Assembly: GCF_000143535.2 (NCBI RefSeq)
Contig: NC_037317.1
Span: forward strand, 682,001-746,000
DNA length: 64,000 nucleotides
From: Botrytis cinerea B05.10
Taxonomy: Eukaryota > Ascomycota > Leotiomycetes > Helotiales > Sclerotiniaceae
Reading direction: 5' to 3'
Shown here: piece by piece, positions 19,870 through 32,281 of the stretch
Layout: each line of letters opens with the position of its first letter
Numbering within the stretch: the stretch's first letter is position 1
Notes under the pieces: generated by a model
Database searches by the model: none
What the model was told of the DNA's origin: nothing
What the model saw: the letters and a program-made list of their open reading frames with translations, nothing else
Translations under genes and position numbers: made by a program

Positions 19870-21249
19870 ATGTCACCTACTGCCATCACTATCCTTGAAC
19901 CGAATCCTACTTTTGAAAGTATCAATGCATCCTATGATAAAGGTTCTTACATTGAACTCAATGGCGCAAATATTTCAAAGAATGTTATTGGAAATGCTTT
20001 GAAGCAGAGGGTGGAGAGTATTGATCATAATATCTGCGAAGCTGGTGAAGAAGATTCATTCTTTGTAGTTGATCTGGGCGAGGTCTACAGGCAGCACATG
20101 AGATGGAAGAAGAATCTCCCTAGAGTTAAACCATTCTATGGTAAGTCTCGACTCACTCGCATTTAATCTTGTCAAGTTCTAACATTTGAGATAGCGGTGA
20201 AGTGCAACCCCGATCCTCAAGTTATCCGCCTTTTGGCAGAGCTGGGCACAGGCTTTGATTGCGCCTCGAAGGGTGAGATTGAGCAAGTCCTTAAGATGGG
20301 CATTGATCCCAACTACATCATTTACGCCCAACCATGTAAGACGAGCTCTTACATTCGCTATGCTGCAGACCAAGGTATCAAGCAAATGACATTTGACAAT
20401 GGCGACGAATTATACAAGATCAAGAAATTATTCCCAGATGCTGAGCTATTCCTTCGCATTTCTACCGACGACTCCTCAAGCTTGTCCCCCTTGAGCTTGA
20501 AGTTTGGTGCTGCTATGAACGCGACCAATGATCTCCTTGCACTCGCTAAAAGTTTGGGTCTTAATATTGTTGGTGTCAGCTTCCACGTTGGATCTGGTGC
20601 TTCCGACCCTTTGGCTTTCCGAAAAGCCGTTCAGGATGCTCACTCCGTTTTCGAGCAAGCTCTCACTCACGGTTATCACCTACACACTCTTGATATTGGT
20701 GGGGGTTTCTGTACCGAAATATTCGAGCTTATGACTGATACTCTCAGCAAGGCACTAGACGAATTCATGCCTAGCCACATCAACATCATTGGAGAACCAG
20801 GACGTTATTACGTCTCCAAAGCATTCACACTTGCTTGCAACATTATCGCTCGTCGCACCATCAAAGATCCAGTTTCATCGGATAAGAGCTATATGCTTTA
20901 CTTAAACGATGGCCTTTACGGCAATTTCTCTGGTATCGTATTTGATCATCGAAACCCTGTTGCCCGAGTTCTTCGAGCCGGCAGTTTTACCTGCTTTGAC
21001 TCTTTGACTAACCAGGAAACCGTTGATGGTATCCAGTACTCAATTTGGGGTCCCACTTGCGATGGTATTGATCGTATTTCTGCCAACATTTGCTTCGATC
21101 ACAACCTCGATGTTGGGGATTGGCTCTACTTTGAGGACATGGGCGCGTATACTAAGTGCTGTGTTACGAGATTCAATGGTTTCACTGATAATCATGATGT
21201 CATATATGTTTCTAGTGAGCCTGGTACTAGGGCCTTGCTCGGAATATAA
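19870..21249 (+). CDS. Ornithine decarboxylase, PLP-dependent, 441 aa
   Basis: Two exons, 19870-20140 and 20195-21249, join across a 54-base intron inside the active-site motif. The product shows the group IV decarboxylase landmarks: PFYAVKCNPDP with Lys93 for the PLP Schiff base, SFHVGSGA, the phosphate loop DIGGGF, GEPGRYYV, YLNDGLYG with the substrate-binding Asp, and WGPTCDG with the catalytic Cys379 followed by Asp. Length and motifs are those of a canonical eukaryotic enzyme that makes putrescine, the first step in polyamine synthesis, in the cytosol as a dimer. Whether this is the only copy or a cluster-associated paralogue cannot be told from the window. The long leader, with intron and repeat, offers room for translational control. 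Confidence 0.93.
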
Positions 21250-23857
21250 ATTTCTAAAGTCATCTTGTAGGAAGGTTTCAAGGAATCATAAAAGTTGTAT
21301 GGACTTCAATCGTGTATCCAGGAGGGAGGTATGGAGGAAGAAGAAGCACATGCTGATTGGAGAGTTTTCATTTTCTTTGATAGATTTGAGTTTTAAGCTG
21401 CGTATAGAAATGAATCAAGTATATATGAGTTTATTCTTGTTCTAATATAATACGTAGGATTGTTAATTAGATCATAGCTTTTGTATTTACAATCATGACA
21501 GGCGTTGGGTATCGCTTTGTTCAGCTAATATAAAGATGAATATGACCTCCATCAGGCATTTCTACGCCAGATACGACTCCTCTCTCGAATTACAACAAGT
21601 CAATAATCCACAGCCGACCAGTAGGTACACAGACTCACAGGATGACGTAGCAATAAAGTACAATTTCACACTCAAATTTATCAACTTCAAGATTCAGTTG
21701 AAATTCAAAATCCAACTTAATATTACTAAAATTGATATATTATATTTTTCAGATATCAGAAAATGATGTATATAAAATTTATCGAAAAAAGAATATGAAA
21801 TTTGAGTTCAAAAGTTTAATCATACATTCTTTTATTAAATGTTAAGAAATTTATTCAGATAGATTAGTATTTGAATATCACTAGTCGTCGGGGGAAAAGA
21901 ATTTCCAGACTATGAATTCCTAGAATTTCTTTTTTCTTATTAATTATTATAATGACTTGTACGAATTATTTATATATATATATGTTCCAGTTCCAATTCT
22001 AATTTTATTATATAAGAGTTAGTTCTCAAACCCTTCATTCGCGCTAAGTTCGAGTTTAAATATTAATTTTATTAATTGATTTAAGTTATATAGACTTTTT
22101 CTTAAGTGTTCTTGTTCATTTAATTAGAACAGTTCTATTTTAGTATTAGTATATTATTTATAGCTAATTATATAAGGTTTTATAAGTAATTAATTATGAA
22201 AGTAGTTTGATTATATAGATATTGTAAAAGAGTAGAAGGTGGTAATGGTTACACAAGAAAAGCCTTCGCATATACCAGTCATAGAATAAGTGGCTACACA
22301 TAGTAAATGGGGTGAATCGCTACATCGCGGCAGCGAGGTGAGGGGTACGGCTTAGAGTAGATCACTCAAACTTCAGGGGTCAACTTATTAGAAGGTGGGA
22401 AATTCGATATCATTTTTGGGTCTACAGAAGAGAAACTGTAAATACTAGATACTGATAGCACGTGACTTTAAGATCACGTTTTCCGCGCATGTTACAGAAA
22501 ATCCTATATAGTTGATAATACATGCATTCCACTAGCCTACTCCCTTAATTGTGAACAGCTCATGTGATAAACTCAGAAAATGTCAGCTAAATATCTGATC
22601 GACTGAATAAGACTCTTCGAGGAAAACGTCCTTTGGAACAGAACATTGATTTGGCCCCTCATGATGAAACCTCCAGATATTGCTCAGCAAAATACGTATA
22701 CGCTCCATGATACTGATCTTGAGCAACCTTCCCATTTTGATGAGTATCTTGTATGCATTTCTGGCGGTCATTCATATGCAAGTTAAGTATGGGAGTTTCG
22801 CATTGCAATCCAGGTCAAAACATGGTTGACGTTCGAATCGGAACATTCAGGGTCCTTATCGGTCTAGCCTTAACAAATATCCGGCTTCGGGTTGAACAAC
22901 TAGGGCACCCGTCCCGCTCCATATACCTAGCCGATCAAGAAGCCTATTCCCCCCTATCTTGCTTCCTCGGGGCAATTCCCCAATAAGATGAATTGAGCAA
23001 AGAGTCATCTGTTCACTTCAAAATGATGCACCGAGTAGGAACGATGTGAAGCACATCAAATGATGTCAGCCTTGCCCCGTATATTAATTTTCCTACTCTC
23101 ACTCGTACCGTCAAGAAGAGATCTAGAGTTTCAAAGGATTGCAGTTTCATTTGCAGAAGGCGCACGGAATGTGAGTCATCTGCCGTATAATACCAAATGA
23201 TAAAACGATATTCTAGATCTGCAGGGAACTAGATCCGTTTGTGCGCCACTCTTGAGAGGTCTATATATATTAGCTAGCATGCCCGCCCTCGAAATTTCCG
23301 ATATCATGTAGGGGAACTTGTGATGAGTGACGGATGAGTGACGGAGGAGTGATGAATAAATGCAATTGATCAATCATATCTGTCCATTAGAAAGTTCTGC
23401 CTGTCTGTCTGATTGTTACGAGAACAAAATCATGGGGAATGGAGGACGGCGCTTTTCCTGATTCTGTTGGCCGAAAAGGCTGTGCTAGTCAATCATGATG
23501 GGAACCAATTATGTTGACCTTATACGATCCACATTGACTCGCCGGTACAAAATAGGCTTAGCGGACTGACAGGGAGTCATTGGAGTCATTGCGACCTGCT
23601 TTGATTACTTTGAGTGAGATGAACCTCGAAAAAGTCATATTAGAGACAATTTTTTCCTCTAAGGCTTTCAAAACTTTTCGTCTTTCCCGTGAGATTCATC
23701 GATTCCAATTCCAATCGTCCAATACTCCTCGTCGTCCATTCTCTTCTGTGAGTTCAACGGCAAGTAGAGTCACTCCGGAACGAACACAATTACCAGCCCA
23801 CACCTCTTACAAATCAACTAATCGATAAGGCTGTACGAAGTAGTCAATTGATCAACA
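21250..23857. other. Intergenic 2.6 kb with an AT-rich block
   Basis: About 21650-22240 is AT-rich and probably a RIP-mutated repeat. 22240-23560 has normal composition but only short frames without motifs. The last 300 bases are the probable leader of the next gene; a frame at 23580-23828 there has no start context or motif that would make it separate. Confidence 0.5.
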
Positions 23858-26554
23858 ATGTCCACAGGAAATCAAATGCCTACTTTCCACTCTTTCACAA
23901 TTACTCAACCCTTCTTGGGTGCACCTCTTCAATTCCAGCCTGCTCTTGGATCAAAAGAGCTTGAGGAATTGATCGATGCCTACGTTGTTGGAGATGCTTG
24001 TAAACAAGATAAGCTTTCCACCGTGACAATCGATTTCTACAACCATGCAACCGTCGATATCAACACCGGTTCTCTAGTTCGTCGATACGATGTTATGCCA
24101 TGGACTTTTGGGCAAAGTCCTTCCCAGTCACAATCTTCAGGATTGAGCCCTCCAATGTTCACTCCTAGCCCTGCCTCCTCAGCTACCTTTGCCGACTCTG
24201 CTTATAGCTCAATAAGCACCCCGCCAAATCGCACTAGGGGGTCACGAGTTGCAAAAAAGACGAAGAAGGATACCACCAAGAAGTCTGCAGAAGTCAGACT
24301 ACCTGGCTTTTCAATCATGACTAAGGATGGTATCGATGTTACAAATTCCGCTGGCCGTGGAACTAAAACAAAAGAACAGAGAGAGCATGCACATCTGATG
24401 AGAATCATCAAAGCTTGCGATGGGTGCAAGCGAAAGAAGATCAGAGTGCGTGGCTCTCAATTTTACTCGACAGTCGAACTTTTGCTAATTGAACTATAGT
24501 GTGACCCATCTCATAGGCGTGCTTCTCACACAAACACACCCAGAGCGTCTACGTCAAGCGGGCCTTCTCCTCCACAGTCAAACCAAAGTCCTGCTGCATC
24601 AACACCTTCATTATCTAGAGAAACAACACACGGCTCTGAACAAAGCAGTCCTCCTGTTGATTCATTCTCAATTGAAGATTTTGTGCTTTTTCCAGAGGAC
24701 GACCTCAACCAATGGAACCCGGAAATGTCTATCCCAGGTTTCGATACCCAACACCACGACTTTAGCATGACTAATTACGAAAATTTCTATGATTTCGATA
24801 CTACCTTCTCCACACTGAATGATAATATGTTATTCGACTTCCCAACATACGATCAATCCTCATCTTTTAGTCCTCAGCAATTGAATAACACTAGCCAAAT
24901 ACTAAGTTATCACAACACACAACCATGCGGCTCTGCAGATGTCAACTCGCAATACATCTCTCCAACTCAACCACAACCCGGTCTAGATTTCTTCGAATCG
25001 TTTAGCGATATACCGAACTTTTCGCCAACTCATACTCAACAAGCTCATCCACAGGGCTTACCAAATGAAGATCCTGGGAAGATTGATAGTTATTATGTAC
25101 ATGCGCCAATTGCGAGATCTCAAGCTCACAACATCTCATCGGTATTACCAACCGCAAATACCCAGACCAGTGGTGCAAATACCCTAAATGACTTCTCTAC
25201 GACATTCGGCTTCTCCCCAACTGATAGTTCTTACCAATCACAAGGCTCAGAAAACGGCTTCGTAAGCACCGGTCCAGATGATGCATATGATTGCGCTACT
25301 GGCTCGGGTGTCGATTCGGGCATTGAACAATCACCACGATCCGAATCAAGTGATAGCGGCCATGAGACGGTATTCAGTACCAAGAAGGCCCGCTGTCGCA
25401 GCCAATGCAACAGACACTCAGTACTTTTGGAACGTGAACGCCAGCGCATTGACGATCATGGCCGCCAGCTTATGAGCGCTCTCCTATCCAACAACGGCAA
25501 GTCACATGTTCCGGGTGGTACCACTGAACAACCAGTTTCAAGCCCGGGTGTTTCGCATGGCGGCGACGGCTTTGTAATTGCTACGAACCCCCCCAGGAGC
25601 TTTGTTTCTAGTAGTATGCCCATTCACGAAGAAACCCCATGGAGCTTTGAATCAACGCTCTCTTCATTGGCTAGATCTAGACCGGAAGTATCACAAAATG
25701 CGATGGAAAGCGACCACGCAGAAGCCGTATTTGTTGCTGCGAAACCACACGAAAACCCTGACGGCTTTGCAAGATCAGAGAACTCGACGATCATTGATGC
25801 CTCTCTAAGTAGTACTGTACGACTTGCTGGCGATAGTATCTCGTCTCGCCTTGCAAACTTTGCCACGAACAGCTCGGACAAAAAGACATCCAGTGCCAGC
25901 ATCGACCGTGTATCTGCACATCTAGCTGCAAGATCGACAATGTCAAGTCTAAGATCCCAGGTTTTAGTAGAAAGCATGCCAACGGTAATATCTACTGTAG
26001 TTTCTGGAACTCTACTTGTACCGGACCAAGTCGGCGTTGTTTCTTCTCCTAGCATCTTACTTGCGAAACAGCTTTCAAAGACTTTGTCTACTTCTTCTAG
26101 CAACGTCAACAATGGCTCCTTGGATTACAATGGCGTTGAAACAATTGTTCAAATGGCCCAGAATGCTTCGGCTGCACAGCTATCAAGCCCAAGGTTGAGC
26201 CTCCACGCTTCCGGATACAACTCCACGCTTTTCAAGAATGGCACAGAAACTGTAACTACACCGGTAACAACCACCCTCGGCAATGTCTCAACGCTCGTAG
26301 CACTAGCAGCACTTGGCCTTGCTACTACCGTCGCAGTATCCAAATATGCTGAAACAGCCACGATGGTACTGGTAATTTGTCTACTTGCATCTGTATTCTG
26401 TAATCCCCGATCGGTTATTCCTGAGTCTAAAAAGTGCGTCACGAGCACCTCCCTCGTTGCATTGATGTGGAACTTTTGGTCCGATATGATACTCAAGATC
26501 GATTGCGGAAATCAACGTGTAAGTTTTCCTGTGCAAGAATCTCTACTTTATTAA
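23858..26554 (+). CDS. Ser/Gln/Asn-rich protein with half a Zn-cluster motif and a hydrophobic C-terminus
   Basis: Exon 1 (23858-24445) and exon 2 (24500-26554) join in phase 0 across a 54-base intron and give about 880 residues. Near residue 190 the junction creates KACDGCKRKKIRCDPSHRR, a match to the first half of a fungal Zn2Cys6 cluster (C-x2-C-x6-C), but the second CxxC half is missing. The rest is low in complexity and rich in Ser, Thr, Asn and Gln, as in regulators. Near residues 793-835 there are two hydrophobic stretches that could be membrane segments. The C-terminus is uncertain: a perfect GTAAGT at 26519 could splice to 26580 and end the protein at 26597 with five different residues. 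Function unknown; a DNA-related role is suggested only by the basic cysteine motif. Confidence 0.7.
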
Positions 26555-28703
26555 GGTCGTGGAGAATATTTTCTAATAGGTCTGCAATAGGTATTGAAAA
26601 GAAAAAACAATGGATTATTTGGTGCGGCTGGAGAGATGATGAAGAAGTTTTCCTCGAGAATCTCAATCTAGATGTTGGCATTCATGCTGGGGATTAGGTT
26701 TCCGAGACACATATGATTAGAGGTTTGAGGAGACGACACTTCACCTTTTTTATGGATTAATTGCTATTTGGTGAATGGTATATCGGTTGCGACATGATGC
26801 CTTCTGTCTGGAATCGCACGTTCTTTAAGACGAGCAAGACAGGGAAACATCGGTGTGTAGAACTTGGTTAGACGAGGTTGAAAAGCACATTGGAGTATGG
26901 TTTATTTTCATGGCGCATGAATACAGCATGGCATATGTTTTTTTTATTTAATGAAACTACGTATGTATACGTGGGTATATCCTAGATGGCGATATAGAAA
27001 TAATAATTCTTCTGCCACTTTTTACTTTTTTCTGATCATTGATTTGTGTTTTCTGACTTGGAAACTTTGTTCGGATGTTGATGTGATGGCTTCTGTATCT
27101 GTTCGTCTCCCCATCCATTCGTCCATCTTACTCATATCCCAATCATCTTATTCTTGCTTTACTGAAACCCCGAGTCGACTATTCCGTATCATCTATCTAC
27201 TTCTCGTCTGTTCCATCTCATCTCAGCCTAGCTTATCAACTCCATCTCATCCATCCAGTTCTACTTAACATTCATCAGACTAGAAATCAAAATATAAAAG
27301 AATACATAAAAGAAGAAGAAAACAAGGAAAAAAATAAACAAATAAACAAATAACTAAATAAGTTAATTAACGAATGAATGAGTACAATACATTGTACGTT
27401 GTAACTCTAGTATACTCAAGTAATACTGCGAATGAAGTTTTTGAAATTCGTTATATTGCTTGATATATGGAAGGTATGGAAGGATATTTGGGAATGATGT
27501 GTAGAGATGAGATGATTTATAGGGGAGATGTGTCAGCAATGTGAGTAGAGGTATTGGAATATAAAGATATAGAAACAGAGGTGTAGGTATGTAAATGTGA
27601 TATACATGATATTGTATATTAAGTGTATCATAAGATTTTTCTTTCCTTATTTTAAAGAAAGTAATGGAGAGAGAAAATCCTCTTGAGAACGTGAGGCGAA
27701 ATATAAGGGAAATGTACAGGGAAAGGGACAGAGGGGACGCTCCAAATAGAGCACGGATGAGTATATGTGTAATCTTTAGGCAGACAATATAATTGTTCTA
27801 TTAGAAATGGGTTGAAGTTAGAAATATCTCAGATTTTCTTTCATTTCAATTCTCGCTCTCTGTTGCGTGAAGTTTCAGACTACGTAGATAGGTATATGCA
27901 TGCATATCTGTATGTTCCATCCATCATCAATCATGCCCAACAGGCAATTCATTTCTCATCCGCTGCTCTCCACCACCTTTCCCCAGCAATACCCCCGCGT
28001 TATCCAGAACGAGGAAGTATCAAAGTACCAATGGATAAAAAATATGCTTTCGATTTCGAAATTGCGATCAAGTAAAAGAAAATAGTACCTTGGATACTTA
28101 ATAATACAAATACAAATGACAAGTTGACCAAGCGGTCCCATCCGTGAATACAAGCTCGCTTCCCAAGTAGACGAGTAGACACTGTAGTGTTTGGTGCCAT
28201 TTTGCTCTAGTCATGGCGGAAGTAGAAATTTGCTAGTACTGCAGCATCAAGCAAGATAATGGAGATTGAGTGAAAAGAACAAGGGAGAAAATAATCAAAG
28301 ATGATAATAGCACGTAGGAAGCATGGAAATCCGACCGCGTGGAAGGCCTCCTTGAGACGTTGAAACTTTAGGTACTGCTGTCACAGCATCAGTTTCGTAT
28401 ACATCAAGCGAAAAGATAAGATTTGACTTACAGATTCCCAAGTAGTCGGGAAATGGGTCGACGATGCATTTTGCGATCTCGTCTAAAAGAGGACGAAGAA
28501 CCAGGAATTTGGTTTATGCAAACTATAGTCCAACGCACCAAGGAATTATGTTGTACCCATGGAATCCAGACGAAAAACCAAGCAAAAGCTTAATTAATCA
28601 TTTATCGGTAAAGGAGTCTTTGAATAGCGTCCCGTTCTTTTGTAAAAAAAATCTCAGCAAATGTCCTTTTCTAATTGCGCATCGAAGAGCATGGTGGGTA
28701 GCC
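26555..28703. other. Intergenic 2.1 kb, nothing supported
   Basis: No gene is supported. The region is T/C- and A-rich with several short frames lacking motifs. It contains the 3' ends of the two convergent flanking genes. Confidence 0.5.
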
Positions 28704-30062
28704 TCACAAATAGTCCCTCTCGAATTCCGCATCTAAATGAACGGGTACCCTATCATGATCCTCAGAGTCATTCCTCTTGTCTCGTTCTCTCTCTTTGTCC
28801 TTGTCTTCTGACTTGTTTGCCAATAATTGCAACAGCAATTTGTTATTTTGTGAGACGATAAATTCAATTTTGTCGACTTTGCTTTCTAACGCCCGCAGTC
28901 TTGAATCGTTGCCCATTATATCGCGCCAGTCTTCTTTGCTCAATTGACCTTCTACTACGACGCGTCGAGGTGGAGATTGGGGATGAGGAGGCGGGATTCG
29001 ATATTCTGGGGCGTAGGGAACCATTGGTTCTTGGTGAACTTGAGGTGGTGGGTGGGGTTCGTTATTCGTGGTTCTTCTTCTTTTGTGAGGACGAAATCCG
29101 TTTGCATCGCCAAATTCTCCATTTGGGGCTGATTGGTATACCATTTCTTGACCAGGAGGAGGATGTTGAGATTGATTTTGTCCCATATCTGCGACTGGCT
29201 GTGGAGGGGCAGGACCCGCGACGATTCGCACACCTGGGCTTTGGCTTTGCATTGAGCTTTCCTGCGCGATTACTTGTTTCCTGGCTTCTTTCCTTGATTC
29301 TTCTACCCTTCTCCTAGCATCAACCTGTCGCTGTCTCTCGGCCTCCGCGTCCGAATCTTCCACCTTTAGAAACTCAATCCATTCATCCAATAATGTGTTC
29401 AATTCTCCACCTGGCTTATCAGGGATAACGCCATTTTCCCAATCGCATACTTGTCTCCTACGAGCTTCTACCAATCTTGCGACAGTCGCGCTCATTTGCG
29501 CCAGAACTTTATTAGTAGACTCGTGAAATTGTGCGTTAACTCCATTCCAAAATTGACTCTTTGTTCCTTCTTTGAAATTGTGTTTTTGAGCAATGCAAGC
29601 TTTCAATGCTTGAATTTGATCGCGCTCATCTAAATTCTGCCTGGGTTTGCGCGTCGCACTTCCACCCCCAATACTACTCGCGACGGAACTTTCTCTTAAT
29701 TCTCTAGCTGGAGTCATCAAACTTCGTGGGATGCTAGGAGGATGCATGCGCGATTCACTGCTTGGAGTTGTCATGGTGGGAGTTTGAGTTTGTGGTTGTG
29801 TTGAAGCTGGGGTTGAAATATTGGGCGATGGACGCGAATTTGCTGGGGTGGATGGAGGTAGGATGGGAGCGGGATGCGGCGCGGATGATAGCGATTGTCG
29901 GGATGAAGCGTTTTGCGCCATTGCTGGAACGAGCTTGAATGTGTGAAACGCTGATGGCATAGGTAAGTTGAAGTTGAAGTTGGATCGATATCTGAAGATG
30001 TGGGAGAAGTTTTTGGATTTGGTGCAGGGCAGGGTGCGAATTTGAAGCCAGAGCGGATTCAT
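28704..30062 (-). CDS. Proline/serine-rich protein with a helical domain, NLS and C-terminal coiled coil, 452 aa
   Basis: A single uninterrupted exon. The N-terminal third is rich in Pro, Ser and Thr. Around residues 145-215 a helical region (DERDQIQALKACIAQKH, QFWNGVNAQF, ARRRQVCDWENG) looks like a small DNA- or protein-binding fold. Then come a charged helix (DARRRVEESRKEARK), a basic cluster HKRRRTT that could be a nuclear signal, a helix near residue 395 (LRALESKVDKIEF) likely to be a coiled coil, and a charged tail (KDKERERDKR). Later in-frame ATGs at 29960 and 29921 (MAQN) are possible starts, because the first 34 residues are Arg/Asn-rich and not obviously conserved in character. I do not recognise the family; a nuclear role is inference. 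Confidence 0.7.
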   Translation of the reverse strand: MNPLWLQIRTLPCTKSKNFSHIFRYRSNFNFNLPMPSAFHTFKLVPAMAQNASSRQSLSSAPHPAPILPPSTPANSRPSPNISTPASTQPQTQTPTMTTPSSESRMHPPSIPRSLMTPARELRESSVASSIGGGSATRKPRQNLDERDQIQALKACIAQKHNFKEGTKSQFWNGVNAQFHESTNKVLAQMSATVARLVEARRRQVCDWENGVIPDKPGGELNTLLDEWIEFLKVEDSDAEAERQRQVDARRRVEESRKEARKQVIAQESSMQSQSPGVRIVAGPAPPQPVADMGQNQSQHPPPGQEMVYQSAPNGEFGDANGFRPHKRRRTTNNEPHPPPQVHQEPMVPYAPEYRIPPPHPQSPPRRVVVEGQLSKEDWRDIMGNDSRLRALESKVDKIEFIVSQNNKLLLQLLANKSEDKDKERERDKRNDSEDHDRVPVHLDAEFERDYL

Positions 30063-30517
30063 GGTTCGAGATGAGGCTAATTTTAGAAACTAGTCTTGAT
30101 ACGGAATAGCTTACCTGCTACAGTTTGATCAATTGCAACTGGGTGGTAAACGACCCATAAAGACCATTTTTGGCTTATTTTGGTCAAATTTATTGATTGC
30201 TTGGTTCAAGATCTGGGAAAATTCCGAAAATGAATCAGTGATTTGTAAATTATCGAAGAGATAGTTATTTTAATGTTTAAAGAGCGTGTCCCTTTGCTTA
30301 ATATACGTCTTTTCCCCCCTCGTATTTACTTTTAGCTTCCTGATTCACTATATTCAAGTCAAGGCGTTGTCTCCTTAAAATCTCAGGTAGCTAAGTGAAA
30401 CATGTCCTGTTATGGAGTTTATTCGATTGCACTAAATAATACCTCATCAATTAGACAAACATTGGTAATAGGCTAAACATATCAAAGAGCCCTGCTCATT
30501 ATTTCCTCCCCCAAACT

Positions 30518-32281
30518 CTAAATATGGTACTCAAAGTCCAACTCTCCATCCCCAGTCTTTACTTTCCTGTTATCCTCAATCTCTCCCTTGCCAATCTTCT
30601 CCTTCATTCTATTCTGACTCTTCACATACCAAACCTTTACTACAATTAGTACTTGCGCAAGACATAATGCTCCCAAAGAGAAACTATTTCCAAGAACATA
30701 AGGAGAGGTTCGATATATTTGGCCTGCTACAATTCCAGCCGTGTTGGCAATAGATTGCTGAACACCAATTGCTGTTGCGCGTCTATAGTGCGGTGCTACG
30801 TTGACATTTAGCCAGGTTATGTTAAGTCCAGGACCTGTATAGACGGCGATAGCACAGAGGAAGGTCGCGAAGAATTTTACTCCTAATAGTATTTAGTTTT
30901 CTGCTGATAAATGTTCTGAGAAGTTTAACCTACCTTCATGCTTCACTGTGAGCAGCAAAATATACCCAATTATTCCGAAGATGTTGGCGAAAAATAAAAT
31001 CTAGAATCTTAGTTAATCTTCGCTTCAATTCAAGAATCTGAGATTGGCTTACAGGTCCACGCATACTAATCTTGTCCGATGCCCAAGCCAAGAACAAGAA
31101 ACTAATCGCACCCCACATATACACTGGTATAGTAAGATAATTTGCTTGAAGTGTATTGTAGTTCATTGCTTTTAGAATGGAGGGCAAGAATGTGCTAAAC
31201 CCATACAGCAAGCAGTCTTGCATAAATTGTATCGCAGCACTGGAATTCTGGTTAGCCTAAAGTTCAGTTAGACTTAGGACTTCTATTCGTACCTGATATA
31301 AAGCTTGGGGTCTTTGAGCTCGATTCGGAATTCTTCCCATGAGAACTTTTCGGACCCTGCGCATAAAGATGAGCTGAAAATTCGTAAATGTGACGAGAAC
31401 CGGTTGCATACCCATATACTTCTGCCTCTGTATAGCCCTCAGTCTCATCATCTCCCTTTCTTCTGCGTTTAAAAACCATGCATTGCCAGGGTCTGTCGGA
31501 AGACCGAACCAAACGACTATAGCGACTACGACACTGAACAGCCCCTCGATAATATATACCCATCTGAAACTGTTAGCTCCTCTCAACTCAGTCTTTCATG
31601 AAATCAGAACAAACCTCCAGCCCGCAACTCCTGATACGCCATCCATTTGGAGAATTCCGTAAGCTAAAAGACCTCCAAAGGCACCGGATAAAGCAGCGCA
31701 GCTGAACAAATATCCAACTCGCTTAGCCTGCTCTTCTCGACGATACACCATCGTCAAATACAAATTTAGACAGGGAAATAAGCCTGCTTCACAGCATCCA
31801 AGAATCAATCTTGTGGCATAGAGACCTCCAATATTTTGAACAAATCCGGTAAAAATTGTAGTGAGTGACCACACGGCGCAAAGTGTAGATAAAATCACGC
31901 GAGGAGTGATCTTCTTCATCAATACCGCTGCTGGTGTCTCGAAGGTTACATAAGTTGCGTAGAAGATCGATACAGCGGTAGAAAACTGCTGGTCCGTAGC
32001 ACCGATGTCTGTCAACATACCGGCCACTTTCACATTGCCTAATAATAGTAAGTTCCTAATCATTTCCATAACAAAGCATGCTTACCTATGTTGGAACGAT
32101 CTAGGAAACATGACAAATATACCAACATTATCACTGGAGTGAAGGCAAGATCAAGTTTTGCGAGTAGTTTGACTTCTTTTGCTGGATCAATGTAGACGTC
32201 GATATCTGATTCATCTGTGTGGCCTAGAGCCCCGGGCTTCTCGTGAAGTGACTCCATCTTCTCACTATGGGGTTGTTCCAT
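30518..32281 (-). CDS. MFS permease of the Dal5/ACS (allantoate/nicotinate-type) family, 484 aa
   Basis: Seven exons were joined by hand: 32281-32086, 32038-31615, 31563-31412, 31356-31293, 31239-31053, 31000-30934 and 30882-30518. All introns are 47-55 bases with GT..AG ends, and every phase agrees. The protein has a hydrophilic acidic N-terminus, then LDLAFTPVIMLVYLSCFLDRSNIG, the hallmark first helix of ACS-family permeases, RLILGCCEAGLFPCLNLYL in helix 4, and WLNVNVAPHYRRATAIGVQQS, typical of the second half. Relatives import anionic small compounds such as allantoate, nicotinate or organic acids by proton symport at the plasma membrane. Next upstream on the same strand are a Zn2Cys6 regulator and a DUF1445 enzyme, so induced uptake of a substrate of that enzyme is a reasonable guess. 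Confidence 0.92.

Noticed and set aside
27812..28200. Several overlapping frames in the long gap before the proline-rich gene
   Set aside because: All short, without motifs, and mutually contradictory on both strands.
28901..29317. Plus-strand frame of 138 codons
   Set aside because: Antisense shadow of the proline-rich protein gene, with a hydrophobic composition that comes from reading its charged codons backward.
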